From: Tenacibaculum sp. Bg11-29
GTDB taxonomy: Bacteria; Bacteroidota; Bacteroidia; Flavobacteriales; Flavobacteriaceae
Length of the DNA stretch: 64,000 nt
Assembly: GCF_002836595.1 (NCBI RefSeq)
Contig: NZ_PJBB01000003.1
Span: forward strand, 310,001-374,000
Direction: 5' to 3'
In this document: positions 1 to 9,178 of the stretch, in pieces
Numbering within the stretch: the first letter of the stretch is position 1
How the letters are laid out: every line of letters starts with the position of its first letter
Notes under the pieces: model-generated
The model's input: only the letters and a program-made list of their open reading frames with translations
The model's database searches: none
Told to the model about the DNA's origin: nothing
Translations under genes and position numbers: made by a program

Positions 1-1143
1 TTTAATATGACTCCTTTTTATCCTGAAGGTGGAGGGCAAGTTGGTGATGTAGGTTATATAGAAACGTCTAACGGAGATGTAATTTATGTAGTTAATACAA
101 AGAAAGAAAATAATTTAATTATTCACTATACTAAAAATTTACCTGATAATTTATCAGAGAAATTTAAAGCAGTAGTAAACGAAGAGGCTAGAAATTTATC
201 TGCTAGTAATCATACGGCAACACACTTATTACACCAAGCATTACGTACTATTTTAGGAACACATGTAGAGCAAAAAGGTTCGTTGGTGAGTCCAAAACAT
301 TTACGTTTCGATTTTTCTCATTTTTCTAAAGTAGATGCTGATCAATTACAAGAAATAGAAAACTTTGTAAATGCTCGTATTCGTGAAAACCTTTCTTTAA
401 TTGAAAGAAGAAATATACCAATGCAACAAGCTATTGACGAAGGCGCGATTGCGTTATTTGGAGAGAAATATGGAGATTCTGTAAGAGCCATTAAGTTTGG
501 GCAATCTATGGAATTATGTGGTGGAACTCACGTACCACAAACTGGTGATATTTGGCATTTTAAAATAAAATCTGAAGGAGCAGTTGCGTCAGGAATCAGA
601 AGAATTGAAGCAATTACAAATGTTGCTGTTGGAAATTATTTTGAAGAAGTTGAGCGTAATTTTTCTGCGGTAAAGCAATTATTAAAAAACCCGAAAGATG
701 TAGCCAAATCTGTAAATAGTTTACAAGATGAAAATACTGCTTTAAAAAAGCAAGTAGAGCAACTGTTAAAAGAAAAAGCTCAAAACTTATCTGGTGAATT
801 AAGAAATCAACTACAAGAAGTAAATGGGGTACAGTTTTTAGCAACTAAAGTAGATTTAGATGCTAACGGAATTAAAAATTTAGCTTTTGCTTTAGGTAAA
901 GAGTTTCAAAATTTATTCTTATTCTTTGCTTCATCTGAAAAAGCAGACAAGGCAATGCTAACATGTTATATTTCTAAAGAATTAGCCGCAGAACGTGGTT
1001 ATGATGCAGGAAAAGTAGTTAGGGAACTAGGAAAGCTAATTCACGGTGGTGGTGGTGGACAAAATTTCTTTGCTACTGCTGGTGGTAAAAACCCAGGCGG
1101 TATTCCGAAAGCTTTAGAAAAAGCGAAAGATTATATCGCTTAG
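1..1143 (+). CDS. alaS: Alanyl-tRNA synthetase, C-terminal part (5' end outside window)
   Basis: The frame is open from base 1, so the first ATG at 7 is internal and the catalytic domain lies outside the window. About 380 residues are visible: the end of the beta-barrel editing subdomain ([13 protein letters not shown]), the editing-site zinc motif HTATH near residues 71-75 with its partner CGGTH near 173, a coiled-coil stretch near 225-270, and a C-Ala domain with the glycine-rich HGGGGGQ motif. The enzyme charges tRNA-Ala in the cytosol, and the editing domain clears Ser/Gly-tRNA-Ala. The reading frame looks intact. A strong bidirectional terminator follows. Confidence 0.97.
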   Translation, partial: FNMTPFYPEGGGQVGDVGYIETSNGDVIYVVNTKKENNLIIHYTKNLPDNLSEKFKAVVNEEARNLSASNHTATHLLHQALRTILGTHVEQKGSLVSPKHLRFDFSHFSKVDADQLQEIENFVNARIRENLSLIERRNIPMQQAIDEGAIALFGEKYGDSVRAIKFGQSMELCGGTHVPQTGDIWHFKIKSEGAVASGIRRIEAITNVAVGNYFEEVERNFSAVKQLLKNPKDVAKSVNSLQDENTALKKQVEQLLKEKAQNLSGELRNQLQEVNGVQFLATKVDLDANGIKNLAFALGKEFQNLFLFFASSEKADKAMLTCYISKELAAERGYDAGKVVRELGKLIHGGGGGQNFFATAGGKNPGGIPKALEKAKDYIA

Positions 1144-1162
1144 AATATAAGTTACAATATTA

Positions 1163-1200
1163 AAAAAAGGTTCAAAGAATATATTCTTTGAACCTTTTTT
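1163..1200. terminator. Bidirectional rho-independent terminator
   Basis: Perfect 18-bp inverted repeat with a 2-nt centre (arm AAAAAAGGTTCAAAGAAT), A-tract on the left and T-tract on the right. It lies between convergent alaS and the photolyase gene and can serve both strands. It touches the photolyase stop codon. Confidence 0.9.
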
Positions 1201-2485
1201 AGTTTAATGCTTTTTTATATGTTGCAATAGCTCTTTCTCTTGCAAACTTATGTTCAACCATAGGTTGCGGATAGGTTAACTCATCAAAATCATCAACCCA
1301 TTTTCTTATATATTGTAAATCTTTATCAAACTTCTTTAATTGAGCTTCTGGGTTAAAAACTCTAAAATACGGAGCAGAATCGCAACCTGTACCTGCTGCC
1401 CATTGCCAATTTCCGTTATTTGCCGAGAGTTCGTAATCTAATAATTTCTCTGCAAAATAAGCTTCACCCCAGCGCCAATCAATTAATAAATGTTTACACA
1501 AAAAACCTGCTGTAATCATTCTTACACGATTATGCATATAACCTGTTTTGTTTAATTGTCGCATCCCTGCATCAACCATCGGATACCCTGTTTCTCCTTT
1601 ACACCATTTCTCAAATTCGACTTCATTATTTCTCCAAGGTACTGCATCGTATTTTTTCTTAAAGTTATTCGTAATCACTTTAGGAAAATGAAACAACACT
1701 TGCATAAAAAATTCGCGCCAAATTAATTCATTTAAAAAAGTAGCATTCGTTTTTAAGGCAAATTGAACCATTTTACGAACACTTACTAAACCGAACCGAA
1801 AATATGGAGACAGATAAGATGTTTTATCGATAAAAGGAAAATCTCTTATTTCATCATAATTATTTAAACTTGATAAATTATAAGGCTTCACTTTTATATG
1901 ACTTTCATTAAAACCTAATGACTCTAATGTAGGAAAACTTGTTTTAAAATGGTGGAAAGCCGAGAAATCAATAGTAAATTCTTTTAAATCTACCTCAGTA
2001 TTAAACTTTTGTAGCCACTTGTTTTTATAAGGCGTATAGATCGTATAAGGTAGTCCGTCGTTTTTCACAACTTCATTTTCTTCAAATACAACCTGATCTT
2101 TGTAACTGTAAAACTCAATATTATTTGACCCTAGAAATTCTTTAACTTCATTATCTCTTTTTATCGCGTATGGTTCGTAATCTTTATTTGTATAAACTGC
2201 TGTAATATCAAATTCTGATAGTAAGCCTTTCCATACTTCAATAGGGTTTCCTTTTTTAACTAATAATGAAGACCCTTCAATTTTTAATATTTTATCTAAT
2301 CCTGATAATGTTTGATAAATAAAAGAGACTCTTGCATCATCTTTTGGTAACCTATCTAATATTTCTTCATCAAAAATAAATATAGGAATTACTTTATTAC
2401 TACATTTTAAAGCATTGAATAATGCTACATTATCCTCTAAACGCAAGTCCCTACGAAACCAAAAAACCGCAACTTTATTTTCCAT
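1199..2485 (-). CDS. phrB: Deoxyribodipyrimidine photolyase (cryptochrome/photolyase family, class I type)
   Basis: 428 residues, within the usual photolyase range. It opens with the antenna-domain signature VFWFRRDLRLEDN. The C-terminal FAD-binding helical domain shows SPYFRFG, WREFF, the segment GYPMVDAGMRQL, HNRVRM, WRWGE and NNGNWQW, as in blue-light CPD photolyases. Known role: light-driven repair of UV-induced pyrimidine dimers using FADH-. It is the last gene of the light-response cluster and overlaps the upstream SRPBCC gene by 11 bp, which suggests translational coupling. A cryptochrome-like signalling role cannot be excluded, but the conserved active-site region favours repair. Confidence 0.93.
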   Translation of the reverse strand: MENKVAVFWFRRDLRLEDNVALFNALKCSNKVIPIFIFDEEILDRLPKDDARVSFIYQTLSGLDKILKIEGSSLLVKKGNPIEVWKGLLSEFDITAVYTNKDYEPYAIKRDNEVKEFLGSNNIEFYSYKDQVVFEENEVVKNDGLPYTIYTPYKNKWLQKFNTEVDLKEFTIDFSAFHHFKTSFPTLESLGFNESHIKVKPYNLSSLNNYDEIRDFPFIDKTSYLSPYFRFGLVSVRKMVQFALKTNATFLNELIWREFFMQVLFHFPKVITNNFKKKYDAVPWRNNEVEFEKWCKGETGYPMVDAGMRQLNKTGYMHNRVRMITAGFLCKHLLIDWRWGEAYFAEKLLDYELSANNGNWQWAAGTGCDSAPYFRVFNPEAQLKKFDKDLQYIRKWVDDFDELTYPQPMVEHKFARERAIATYKKALN

Positions 2486-2960
2486 TAAACATTTTTTCTA
2501 AAGTTACAAACCTGTATTCAAAAATTGTTTTTAACTGCTTTTTTATAAATACTGCTTGTGCTATGTGTCCTAAAAAACCAAACGGAATTTTATACGATAT
2601 TTTATCTTTCATTAAAGTATTTCCGTTTTCCAATTCTTCAAACCAATGCTCATGATGCCACATTTTATATGGTCCAAAACGTTGTTCATCAATAAAAAAT
2701 TCTTGCTCTTTGACCTGAGTTATTTCTGTTACCCAATTTGTTTTAACAAAAGCTACTGGAGATACTTTATAGGTAATTATTTGCCCTTGATATGCTTTTT
2801 TATCAACTTTAGATGTAATATTAAACCCCATTTTAGGTGGTGTAATCTTGGCTAAATTTTCTGGGGAAGAAAAGTAACCCCAAGCTTTCACTAGTGATAT
2901 ATTTAATTCTTGCTCAGTTTCTAAAGTATAGATTCCCGAATGTTTTTTAAAATTCAACAT
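2475..2960 (-). CDS. SRPBCC-fold ligand-binding protein
   Basis: 161 residues with the layout of a START/polyketide-cyclase-like SRPBCC protein: N-terminal strand, then SLVKAWGYFSSPENLAKITP, a run of beta strands, and a long C-terminal helix beginning near GHIAQAVF. No signal peptide. Family members sit beside photolyase genes in many bacteria and are sometimes labelled cell-division inhibitor; that label is not supported here. It overlaps phrB by 11 bp and its start directly follows the peroxidase stop, so it belongs to the photoprotection operon. A role in binding a hydrophobic ligand is inferred from the fold only. Confidence 0.8.
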   Translation of the reverse strand: MLNFKKHSGIYTLETEQELNISLVKAWGYFSSPENLAKITPPKMGFNITSKVDKKAYQGQIITYKVSPVAFVKTNWVTEITQVKEQEFFIDEQRFGPYKMWHHEHWFEELENGNTLMKDKISYKIPFGFLGHIAQAVFIKKQLKTIFEYRFVTLEKMFNGK

Positions 2961-3503
2961 TTATAAAAGCTTGGTTATTTTAGAACTCATAGGTTTTGTT
3001 ATAGAATAGAAAACATCTACCAAACGCCCTTCTTCATCTACCAAATACTTTTGAAAATTCCATTTTACTGAAGAATTCATTTTACCATTCTTTCCTTTTT
3101 GTGTTAACCATTGATATATTGAATGTTGGTTATCTCCTTTTACATCTATTTTTTCGGTCATAGGAAAATCTACCCCGTAAGTTAAACTACAAAATGATTG
3201 TATTTCTGATTCTTGACCTGGTTCTTGACCTCCAAACTGATTACATGGCAAACCTATAATTACTAGCTTATCTTTGTGCTTAGCATATAATTCTTGTAAC
3301 CCTTCATATTGATTTGTAAATCCGCATTTAGAGGCAACGTTAACAAATAAAATTTTCTTTCCTTTATATTGACTAAGGTTTAACTGTTCTCCGTCAATTC
3401 CTTCTATTTTTATATCGTATAAAGATTCTTTAGATGCTATCGTTTGTGCGTTTCCTAAAAAGCTGAATAATGCCATAAGTAAAGTTATTTTTAATGTTTT
3501 CAT
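2961..3503 (-). CDS. Glutathione peroxidase-family (Cys-type) thiol peroxidase, exported
   Basis: 180 residues. Residues 1-19 look like a signal peptide ending in GNAQ, so it probably acts in the periplasm. The family landmarks are present: VNVASKCGFTNQY with the peroxidatic Cys near residue 60 (Cys, not selenocysteine), LPCNQFGGQEPG, and a C-terminal WNFQKYLV box supplying the Trp and Asn of the catalytic tetrad. Known role: reduction of H2O2 and lipid hydroperoxides with thioredoxin- or glutathione-type donors. Its place in the carotenoid/photolyase run suggests defence against photo-oxidation. The 5' flank carries a palindromic element that separates it from the CIA30 gene. Confidence 0.92.
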   Translation of the reverse strand: MKTLKITLLMALFSFLGNAQTIASKESLYDIKIEGIDGEQLNLSQYKGKKILFVNVASKCGFTNQYEGLQELYAKHKDKLVIIGLPCNQFGGQEPGQESEIQSFCSLTYGVDFPMTEKIDVKGDNQHSIYQWLTQKGKNGKMNSSVKWNFQKYLVDEEGRLVDVFYSITKPMSSKITKLL

Positions 3504-3634
3504 TTTGTGTAATAATTATGTAACGGGTCGTCATTCTGAATTTATTTCAGAATCGCATCGCTGGTAAAATCAAACATTTAAAATGTGAACCTGAAACAAG
3601 TTCAGGTTGACGAATATTTTTAATGTTTTCATTT
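3486..3634. repeat. REP-like palindromic element flanked by a 20-bp direct repeat
   Basis: The sequence TATTTTTAATGTTTTCATTT occurs at 3486-3505, where it includes the start of the peroxidase gene, and again at 3615-3634, overlapping the stop of the CIA30 gene. Between them lie two hairpins: ATTCTGAA/TTCAGAAT at 3533-3553 and AACCTGAA/TTCAGGTT at 3588-3608. They are bounded by CGTCA and TGACG, so the whole unit is an imperfect inverted repeat. The arrangement looks like an insertion with target duplication. Confidence 0.75.
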
Positions 3635-4157
3635 ATTTAAGTGTTATTTTTTCTATTGATAATTTAAAAGCTTCCTTCTTTTTATTTCCTATAAGTATAG
3701 CAATTTCAGTTATTTTTGCTCCTGAAAAATTATCAACATTTAATTTATACCCCCTAAAAGAAGCATAAAATTTATGTACCGGTAATTCTATTTCTTCTGT
3801 ACTTTTTGATGTTTGGAAAGATTGGATATACCAAAAACGCTGATTATTTTTAGCTTTAATTCTTAACTGATATTTTTTACCGTCTCCTTTTAATTTAAGT
3901 ACTAATTTAGTTTTTTCATCATCTAAATTAATACTTACTGGTAAGCGAGTCATAGCAAACCCACCATTATTATCTAAAGAAACATTCCCTGAAAAAATCA
4001 TTTTATTTTCTTCATCAAGTTTCATCGAAGAGTTAGATATTCCTCCCATAACATCATCGTTTGTTATGTACCAACGCTGGTTAGTATTATTTTTATCAAA
4101 AATTATAATTTCATCATTCATACATAAAAAAATACTGAATAGCACTAACCATTTCAT
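3633..4157 (-). CDS. CIA30-family protein
   Basis: 174 residues. A short hydrophobic N-terminus (MKWLVLFSIFLC) may be a signal sequence. The CIA30 (complex I intermediate-associated protein 30) signature is visible near residues 28-45: QRWYITNDDVMGGIS. It is followed by GNVSLDNNGGFAMTR and the beta-sandwich strand FRGYKLN. In bacteria the family has no settled function and is a common member of light-inducible LitR-type clusters. It lies between the SDR gene and the peroxidase gene on the same strand. Function is unknown beyond the fold. Confidence 0.82.
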   Translation of the reverse strand: MKWLVLFSIFLCMNDEIIIFDKNNTNQRWYITNDDVMGGISNSSMKLDEENKMIFSGNVSLDNNGGFAMTRLPVSINLDDEKTKLVLKLKGDGKKYQLRIKAKNNQRFWYIQSFQTSKSTEEIELPVHKFYASFRGYKLNVDNFSGAKITEIAILIGNKKKEAFKLSIEKITLK

Positions 4158-4167
4158 TTGCCTAGAT

Positions 4168-4845
4168 TTATATTTTTACACTTACAATTCCAGCATCTAA
4201 AGGAATAATTTGCCCTGTTATAGAACTTGCATCATCTGATAGTAAATAACAAGCTAAACTTGCGACTTCTTCTGGTTTCAAATATTTTTTTAATGGATGT
4301 CTATCTTGCATACTTTCTTGCTGTTTTTCATTTCTTAACAAACGTGCTGCTAATGGAGTATCTGTTACTGTTGGTGCAATTGCGTTAAAACGAATTTTTG
4401 TAGCATATTCTGCAGCTAACGATTTTGTTAATCCTTCTACTGCTGATTTACTTGTAGCTATACTTGCATGAAATGGCATGCCTAAAAAGGATGCTACCGT
4501 ACTAAATAAGACTACACTACCATTATTCTTTGCTAAGGTACTTTCGTATGCTTTCAATGCTTTAATTGCCCCAACAACATTAATTTCAAAATCGTCTTTA
4601 AAATCAGTGACTTTTAATCGTGTAAACGACTTTAAATTTATACTTCCTGGACAATAGACAAGACCATGAACCTCATCTAACGGAGGTAATTCATCTTTAA
4701 GAACATCACATGAATAATGTTTTACATTTATATGCTCTTCAGGTGCTATTCTACTAATATTTATAATATTATGGCTTTCCTTTAACTTTGTTACTATCGC
4801 TTTTCCAATACCCGAACTACCACCTACTACTATAATTGTTTTCAT
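4168..4845 (-). CDS. Short-chain dehydrogenase/reductase fold protein lacking the catalytic Tyr
   Basis: 225 residues, the size of a classical SDR. The NAD(P)-binding motif GGSSGIG is at residues 8-14, and a C-terminal ITGQIIPLDAG ends the Rossmann core. The usual YxxxK is replaced by IATSK at 129-133 (context HASIATSK): Lys133 is present but Ile stands where the proton-donating Tyr should be. Serines occur near 115. Related proteins with HASIA...K are common in light-regulated clusters, so this may be a fixed subfamily trait. It could still bind NAD(P), but a normal SDR reduction is doubtful. Confidence 0.85.
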   Translation of the reverse strand: MKTIIVVGGSSGIGKAIVTKLKESHNIINISRIAPEEHINVKHYSCDVLKDELPPLDEVHGLVYCPGSINLKSFTRLKVTDFKDDFEINVVGAIKALKAYESTLAKNNGSVVLFSTVASFLGMPFHASIATSKSAVEGLTKSLAAEYATKIRFNAIAPTVTDTPLAARLLRNEKQQESMQDRHPLKKYLKPEEVASLACYLLSDDASSITGQIIPLDAGIVSVKI

Positions 4846-4881
4846 TTTATATCTATTTTTATTAGTAGTCTATTAAATCTT

Positions 4882-5148
4882 TTATCTTTTAGATATTTTA
4901 TTATTACTTATACTTTGCTGTCTTGCACACTTAAATCTTCCTTTTTCAAACGCTCGTTTTGCTTGATGTTTTGTACCTCGACCTTGAACTCTTGCACGCC
5001 ATAATTTAAAGCTAGAAAGTTTTAATTCTTTACGCATTAATTCAATTACTTGTTGCTCTTTTAAACCAAACTGAAACTTTATAGCATCAAACGTAGTACG
5101 GTCTTCCCAAGCCATTTCTATTATTCTATCTAAATCTCTATATGTCAT
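4882..5148 (-). CDS. DUF2805 / TIGR03643-family small protein
   Basis: 88 residues from the ATG at 5148; a TTG three codons upstream is less likely. The sequence MTYRDLDRIIEMAWEDR followed by LKEQQVIELMRKEL and SFKLWRARVQGR is typical of the TIGR03643 family (DUF2805). The first half looks like a helix-turn-helix, and the C-terminus is rich in Lys and Arg, so nucleic-acid binding is possible. The family is characteristically found near photolyase genes. It lies between two SDR-type genes on the same strand. Function unknown. Confidence 0.85.
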   Translation of the reverse strand: MTYRDLDRIIEMAWEDRTTFDAIKFQFGLKEQQVIELMRKELKLSSFKLWRARVQGRGTKHQAKRAFEKGRFKCARQQSISNNKISKR

Positions 5149-5183
5149 AATATTCAAAACTTAAAAAATTAATAAACTCGCTT

Positions 5184-6602
5184 TTATTTATTAACCAAAG
5201 CGTTAATCATTCCTTTAAAAACAAAGGCATGAAATGGTAAAACTGAATACCAATACAAACGCCCTAAAACTCCTTTGGGTCTAAACACAGCTCTTTGGTA
5301 TAACTTATCTTTTACTATTTTAAATTCTAACCATGCTTCTCCTGGCAACTTCATTTCGGCAAACAACAACAATCTTTTTTCTTTTTTATCTGCTAATAAT
5401 ACACGCCAAAAATCTAAAGGGTCTCCTGCTTCTAAATACGTATCATGTGTTCTTCCTCTACGTAAGCCAACACCTCCAAAAATCTTGTCGACATATCCTC
5501 TTAATTTCCATAAGCCATTAAAACTATACCATCCGTTTTTACCACCGATAGACCAAATTTTATTAATTGTAAAATCTTCATCGGTAATTTTTATAGAACG
5601 TACATCTTTAAAACAACCATATTGTGGCATTTGAATATGATCAGACAATTGATCTTTAAAAGTACCGCTACTAATTGCGTCTTTCCAGCTTGATACAACA
5701 GCATTTTGTTCTATTCTTTGAAAAGCTAAATTTACCGCATCTTTATAACAAATAGGTTGTATATCTAAAAGCTGATTAATATTACTAGCTTTAGCTATCA
5801 CCTCAACTTTCATACTATCCACCAGCGCTTGCGCCAAATTAAATGATGTAGATGTAACGAAATACAACCAATACGATGATAATTTTGGAGTTAACAACGG
5901 TAATGTAAAAATGTATCTTTTAAAACCTCTTACTTCAGCAAATTGTAAAAGCATTTCTTTGTATGTAAGTACTTCCGTACCACAGATATCAAAAGATTTA
6001 TTATACAATTCTTCATTTCCAACTGCCCGCTCTAAAAAGGCTAAAACATCTCTAATAGCAATAGGTTGTGATTTGGTATTTAACCATTTTGGAGTAACCA
6101 TTAGAGGTAATTTTTCTACAATATCTCTAATAATTTCAAAAGAGGCACTACCACTACCTACAATTATACCTGCCCTAAATGTTGTAAGTGCGTATTTTTT
6201 TGATTGCAGATTCTGCTCAACTTGAAAACGAGATGCTAAGTGCTTAGACAAAGAACTATCATTTACAATACCACTTAAATATACAACTTGCTTACAATTT
6301 ATTTTTTCTACTAAACTTTTAAAATTTTTAGCACAACGCTGTTCTAAATCTTCAAAATTAACAGCATCTGTAGCCATTGAATGTATTAAATAATAGGCTA
6401 CATCTATATCTGAAGTAAAAGCAACATTTTCTGTATTTAAAAAATCTACTTTTATAAACTCAATATTTTCTTTAAATTCTATTTCATCAGGAATTCGTTG
6501 TAAATCACGAACACAACAGACTAATTCATGCCCTGCGTCTAGTAATTTCAACACCAATCGTTTTGCAATATACCCTGTGGTTCCTGTGATTAGAATTTTC
6601 AT
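5184..6602 (-). CDS. SDR-family NAD(P)-binding protein with C-terminal DUF2867
   Basis: 472 residues in two parts. Residues 1-290 form an atypical (NmrA-like) Rossmann domain with GTTGYIAKRLV near residue 7 and YLIHSMA in the middle. Residues about 310-472 match the DUF2867 layout, including WSIGGKNGWYSF, GLRRGR and DPLDFWRV, ending with a hydrophobic PFHAFVFKGM segment. It starts right behind the flavin reductase-like gene. Homologues occur in photolyase/LitR-type clusters, but no substrate is known to me. It probably binds NAD(P)(H); the reaction is not inferable. Confidence 0.85.
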   Translation of the reverse strand: MKILITGTTGYIAKRLVLKLLDAGHELVCCVRDLQRIPDEIEFKENIEFIKVDFLNTENVAFTSDIDVAYYLIHSMATDAVNFEDLEQRCAKNFKSLVEKINCKQVVYLSGIVNDSSLSKHLASRFQVEQNLQSKKYALTTFRAGIIVGSGSASFEIIRDIVEKLPLMVTPKWLNTKSQPIAIRDVLAFLERAVGNEELYNKSFDICGTEVLTYKEMLLQFAEVRGFKRYIFTLPLLTPKLSSYWLYFVTSTSFNLAQALVDSMKVEVIAKASNINQLLDIQPICYKDAVNLAFQRIEQNAVVSSWKDAISSGTFKDQLSDHIQMPQYGCFKDVRSIKITDEDFTINKIWSIGGKNGWYSFNGLWKLRGYVDKIFGGVGLRRGRTHDTYLEAGDPLDFWRVLLADKKEKRLLLFAEMKLPGEAWLEFKIVKDKLYQRAVFRPKGVLGRLYWYSVLPFHAFVFKGMINALVNK

Positions 6603-7214
6603 TTATTTCGGTCTTTGATATGATAATCGTTTATATTTTTCAGATACCATATAAGTATCTAAACCATTTATTGCTGCAATTTTTTCTTTAGATAAATTTA
6701 AAAAACCATCTTCTGAAAGCATTGAATCTTTAAAATACAAATCTGTCACTTCTCCTAAAACCAAAATAGTTCCGTTTGCTTTAATATGATATTCTTCCAA
6801 AAATTTTATTCCTATTTGCAAAGGTGACTCTGTTACGTAAGGCGCATGAAAACCATCTTTATATTCTGGAGATAAATCCGTTTTATCAAATTCTGATATT
6901 CCAGAAGCATATTTTGCAGACGTATGATGCGCATCTTCAATTATATCTTCACAAACTGCATTTATAGTGTAAAAACCAGTTTTCTTTATGTTGTTATATG
7001 TATTACGTGCTACTGTGGTAGGACGCAATACAAAGCCTAAAATTGCAGGGCTAGAACCATAATGAACTACTGAACTAAAAATAGCCAAATTGGTTACTCC
7101 ATCTTCTGATTTAGTAGCAACAAGATTTGCTGATTTATAACCAGAAACACTATTCATTAAATTTATTTTATATAGATGCTCCATCTCATCTATTGCTGCT
7201 CTAGATAAATGCAT
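6603..7214 (-). CDS. Flavin reductase-like FMN-binding protein
   Basis: 203 residues with the split-barrel FMN-binding layout of the flavin reductase-like family: NLAIFSSVVHYGSSPAILGF near 42-62, a TVARNTYNNI segment, then GFYTINAV and the FDKTDLSPEYKDG loop. Members bind FMN and may reduce flavins with NAD(P)H. The start overlaps the last base of the ABC1 kinase stop (TAATG), and the next gene begins immediately, so it is translationally coupled on both sides. Inside this operon it could supply reduced flavin to neighbouring flavoenzymes such as the photolyase; that is inference. Confidence 0.88.
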   Translation of the reverse strand: MHLSRAAIDEMEHLYKINLMNSVSGYKSANLVATKSEDGVTNLAIFSSVVHYGSSPAILGFVLRPTTVARNTYNNIKKTGFYTINAVCEDIIEDAHHTSAKYASGISEFDKTDLSPEYKDGFHAPYVTESPLQIGIKFLEEYHIKANGTILVLGEVTDLYFKDSMLSEDGFLNLSKEKIAAINGLDTYMVSEKYKRLSYQRPK

Positions 7215-8524
7215 TAAATATTTTTATAATTATTATTTTTTATGTCTGTAGCTTTTAAATCATGCATTAAATTATACAAACCGAAAAACGTTCTATTAAT
7301 ATAAATAAAGTGCTTTGAACCTCTATTTCCATTCATTTTCTTTAACTCTGTACTCTTAGAATATTTCTGACCTAACGCTGCTATTTTACCAAAGAAATTT
7401 TCATCAGAAAAATCAAACTCTTCTTGCTGAAATGGTTGTGTAAACAACGATAACATTTCGTAAAACAATCCTTTAAAGAAGGTTATTTCTTCTTCGGTAT
7501 CATCTTCTCTTAAAATTTCTAACTCATATAATTTACTTTCGAAAAAAGCTGGATTATCAATGTTTTCACGTACCGCTAATTCAAAATATGGTACGTAAAA
7601 GCTTTCCGGAACTTCTTTCATACATCCAAAATCAATAACAATTAGTTCATTTTCAGGTGAAACTAAAAAATTACCTGGATGCGGATCTGCATGTACTTTT
7701 TTCAAAACATGTAATTGATACATGTAAAAATCCCATAAAGCTTGCCCTAATTTATTTGATACCTCTTGGTTAAATTGTTTCTTAGTAAACTCAGAAAGAT
7801 GAACTCCATCCATCCAATCCATCGTTAAAATTCTATCAGAAGAGAATTCTTCATAATATTTTGGGAATTTTAAATTAGGAATATGTTTACAAGCATTTGC
7901 AATCTCATTACTTTGTTCTAATTCTAAAACATAGTTAGTTTCTTCTAATAACTTACTTTCAACTTCTTTAAAGTACTCATCAGAACGCTCACCTTTTATA
8001 TTAAACATTTTCATAGCAATAGGCTTTACCATCGCTAAATCGCTAGAAATACTGTTTGCAACACCAGGGTATTGAATCTTTACTGCTAATGTTTTAGAGT
8101 TTGCAGTAGCTTTATGTACTTGACCAATACTTGCAGCATTTACAGACTCTACAGTAAACGTATCGAAAACCTCGTTAGGTGTTTTCTTAAAATATTTTTG
8201 AAAAGTTTTTACAACTAAAGGGCCGGAAAGAGGGGGAACTGAAAACTGTGATAGCGAAAACTTCTCTACATAAGCATTTGGAAGTAAACTTTTTTCCATG
8301 CTTAACATTTGCGCAACTTTTAATGCCGATCCTTTTAACTCTTTTAATCCGTCATAAATATCGGTTGCATTGTCTTCGTTTAACTGATCTCTTGCTTCTT
8401 CTTCGGTTTTTGTTATTTTGTTTCCGTAATATTTAGCATAATTTACTCCAATTTTAATTCCTGTCGTAACTAATTTGGTTGCTCTTTCTATTTTAGATGT
8501 TGGTATTTTATCTAGTCTTTTCAT
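7214..8524 (-). CDS. ABC1/AarF/UbiB-type atypical kinase
   Basis: 436 residues from the ATG at 8524. I prefer this to the ATG at 8548 because an AAGGAG-like site precedes it and it forms an ATGA overlap with the TetR stop. Landmarks are the KxGQ-like motif as LKGSALKVAQMLSME, AASIGQVHKA (Ala-rich nucleotide loop), LAVKIQYPG with the Lys, and HADPHPGNF ... VIDFGCM for the catalytic/DFG region. The family supports ubiquinone and other isoprenoid lipid metabolism; in this cluster it may act on carotenoid or quinone stress. No transmembrane segment is evident. Confidence 0.92.
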   Translation of the reverse strand: MKRLDKIPTSKIERATKLVTTGIKIGVNYAKYYGNKITKTEEEARDQLNEDNATDIYDGLKELKGSALKVAQMLSMEKSLLPNAYVEKFSLSQFSVPPLSGPLVVKTFQKYFKKTPNEVFDTFTVESVNAASIGQVHKATANSKTLAVKIQYPGVANSISSDLAMVKPIAMKMFNIKGERSDEYFKEVESKLLEETNYVLELEQSNEIANACKHIPNLKFPKYYEEFSSDRILTMDWMDGVHLSEFTKKQFNQEVSNKLGQALWDFYMYQLHVLKKVHADPHPGNFLVSPENELIVIDFGCMKEVPESFYVPYFELAVRENIDNPAFFESKLYELEILREDDTEEEITFFKGLFYEMLSLFTQPFQQEEFDFSDENFFGKIAALGQKYSKSTELKKMNGNRGSKHFIYINRTFFGLYNLMHDLKATDIKNNNYKNI

Positions 8525-9174
8525 ATAGATGCTCCTTTTTCTTTCCACAAAAACTTCGCTAAATCTATCACACTTTTTAAAGGTGTAATTTGCTGAATAT
8601 CGAAACTCGCTTTGATTGATTTCTCTATAAAAACATCTGTTTTTTCAAAATTTGAAGATTCATCATCAATCCAAAATTTCATAACCATTAATAATTGTAT
8701 CCAATAACTTTCTACAATCGTTTTATCTTGAAGTTCATTTACTTTTTCATTCTTAAAATCAATTTTCTCTAAATTAATTCCGCTTACAAAATTTATAAAC
8801 TCTGTTCGTAATTGTTTTAAAACTGATAATTTCGAGAAATTTGATTTCACATCTTTAAACTGCAATAAAACGTACGATCTGTTTGCTGTTAATAACTCGA
8901 AAAAAGTAAAATAAAAACTTAGTAACTTATCTTTTGATGCATATTCTTTATAGGCTTCCGTTTTATGTAATAAATGAATTGTTTCTTTTGCAAAAATTGC
9001 AAAAATTGATTTTTCTAAACTTTCAAAACTTGAGTAGTGCTCGTAAAATTCTGATTCTTCAAAATTATTATCTAAAGCAAATGAATAAATAGAATTAGGC
9101 TTGCCTGATATTAAAACCGAATCCATATACCATTCTACTATTTTCTCTTGTGTAATATTCTTTTTTTTTGCCAT
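8521..9174 (-). CDS. TetR-family transcriptional regulator
   Basis: 217 residues from the ATG at 9174 (MAKKKNITQEKIVEWYM); an ATG ten codons upstream would overlap tspO more and adds an atypical leader. The N-terminal 60 residues have the TetR three-helix pattern with an aromatic FYEHYSSFESLEKSIF recognition region. The remainder is an all-helical C-terminal domain. It overlaps the ABC1 start by 4 bp (ATGA), so the pair is co-translated. Such regulators commonly precede ABC1 kinase genes in flavobacteria. Its ligand and operators are unknown. Confidence 0.8.
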   Translation of the reverse strand: MAKKKNITQEKIVEWYMDSVLISGKPNSIYSFALDNNFEESEFYEHYSSFESLEKSIFAIFAKETIHLLHKTEAYKEYASKDKLLSFYFTFFELLTANRSYVLLQFKDVKSNFSKLSVLKQLRTEFINFVSGINLEKIDFKNEKVNELQDKTIVESYWIQLLMVMKFWIDDESSNFEKTDVFIEKSIKASFDIQQITPLKSVIDLAKFLWKEKGASI

Positions 9175-9178
9175 AATT

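Noticed and set aside
5275..5634. Open frame of 119 codons on the plus strand inside the SDR/DUF2867 gene
   Set aside because: It is antisense to a well-conserved protein and has no recognisable domain or ribosome-binding site; similar antisense frames inside tsf, frr, map and ftsX-region genes were left out for the same reason.
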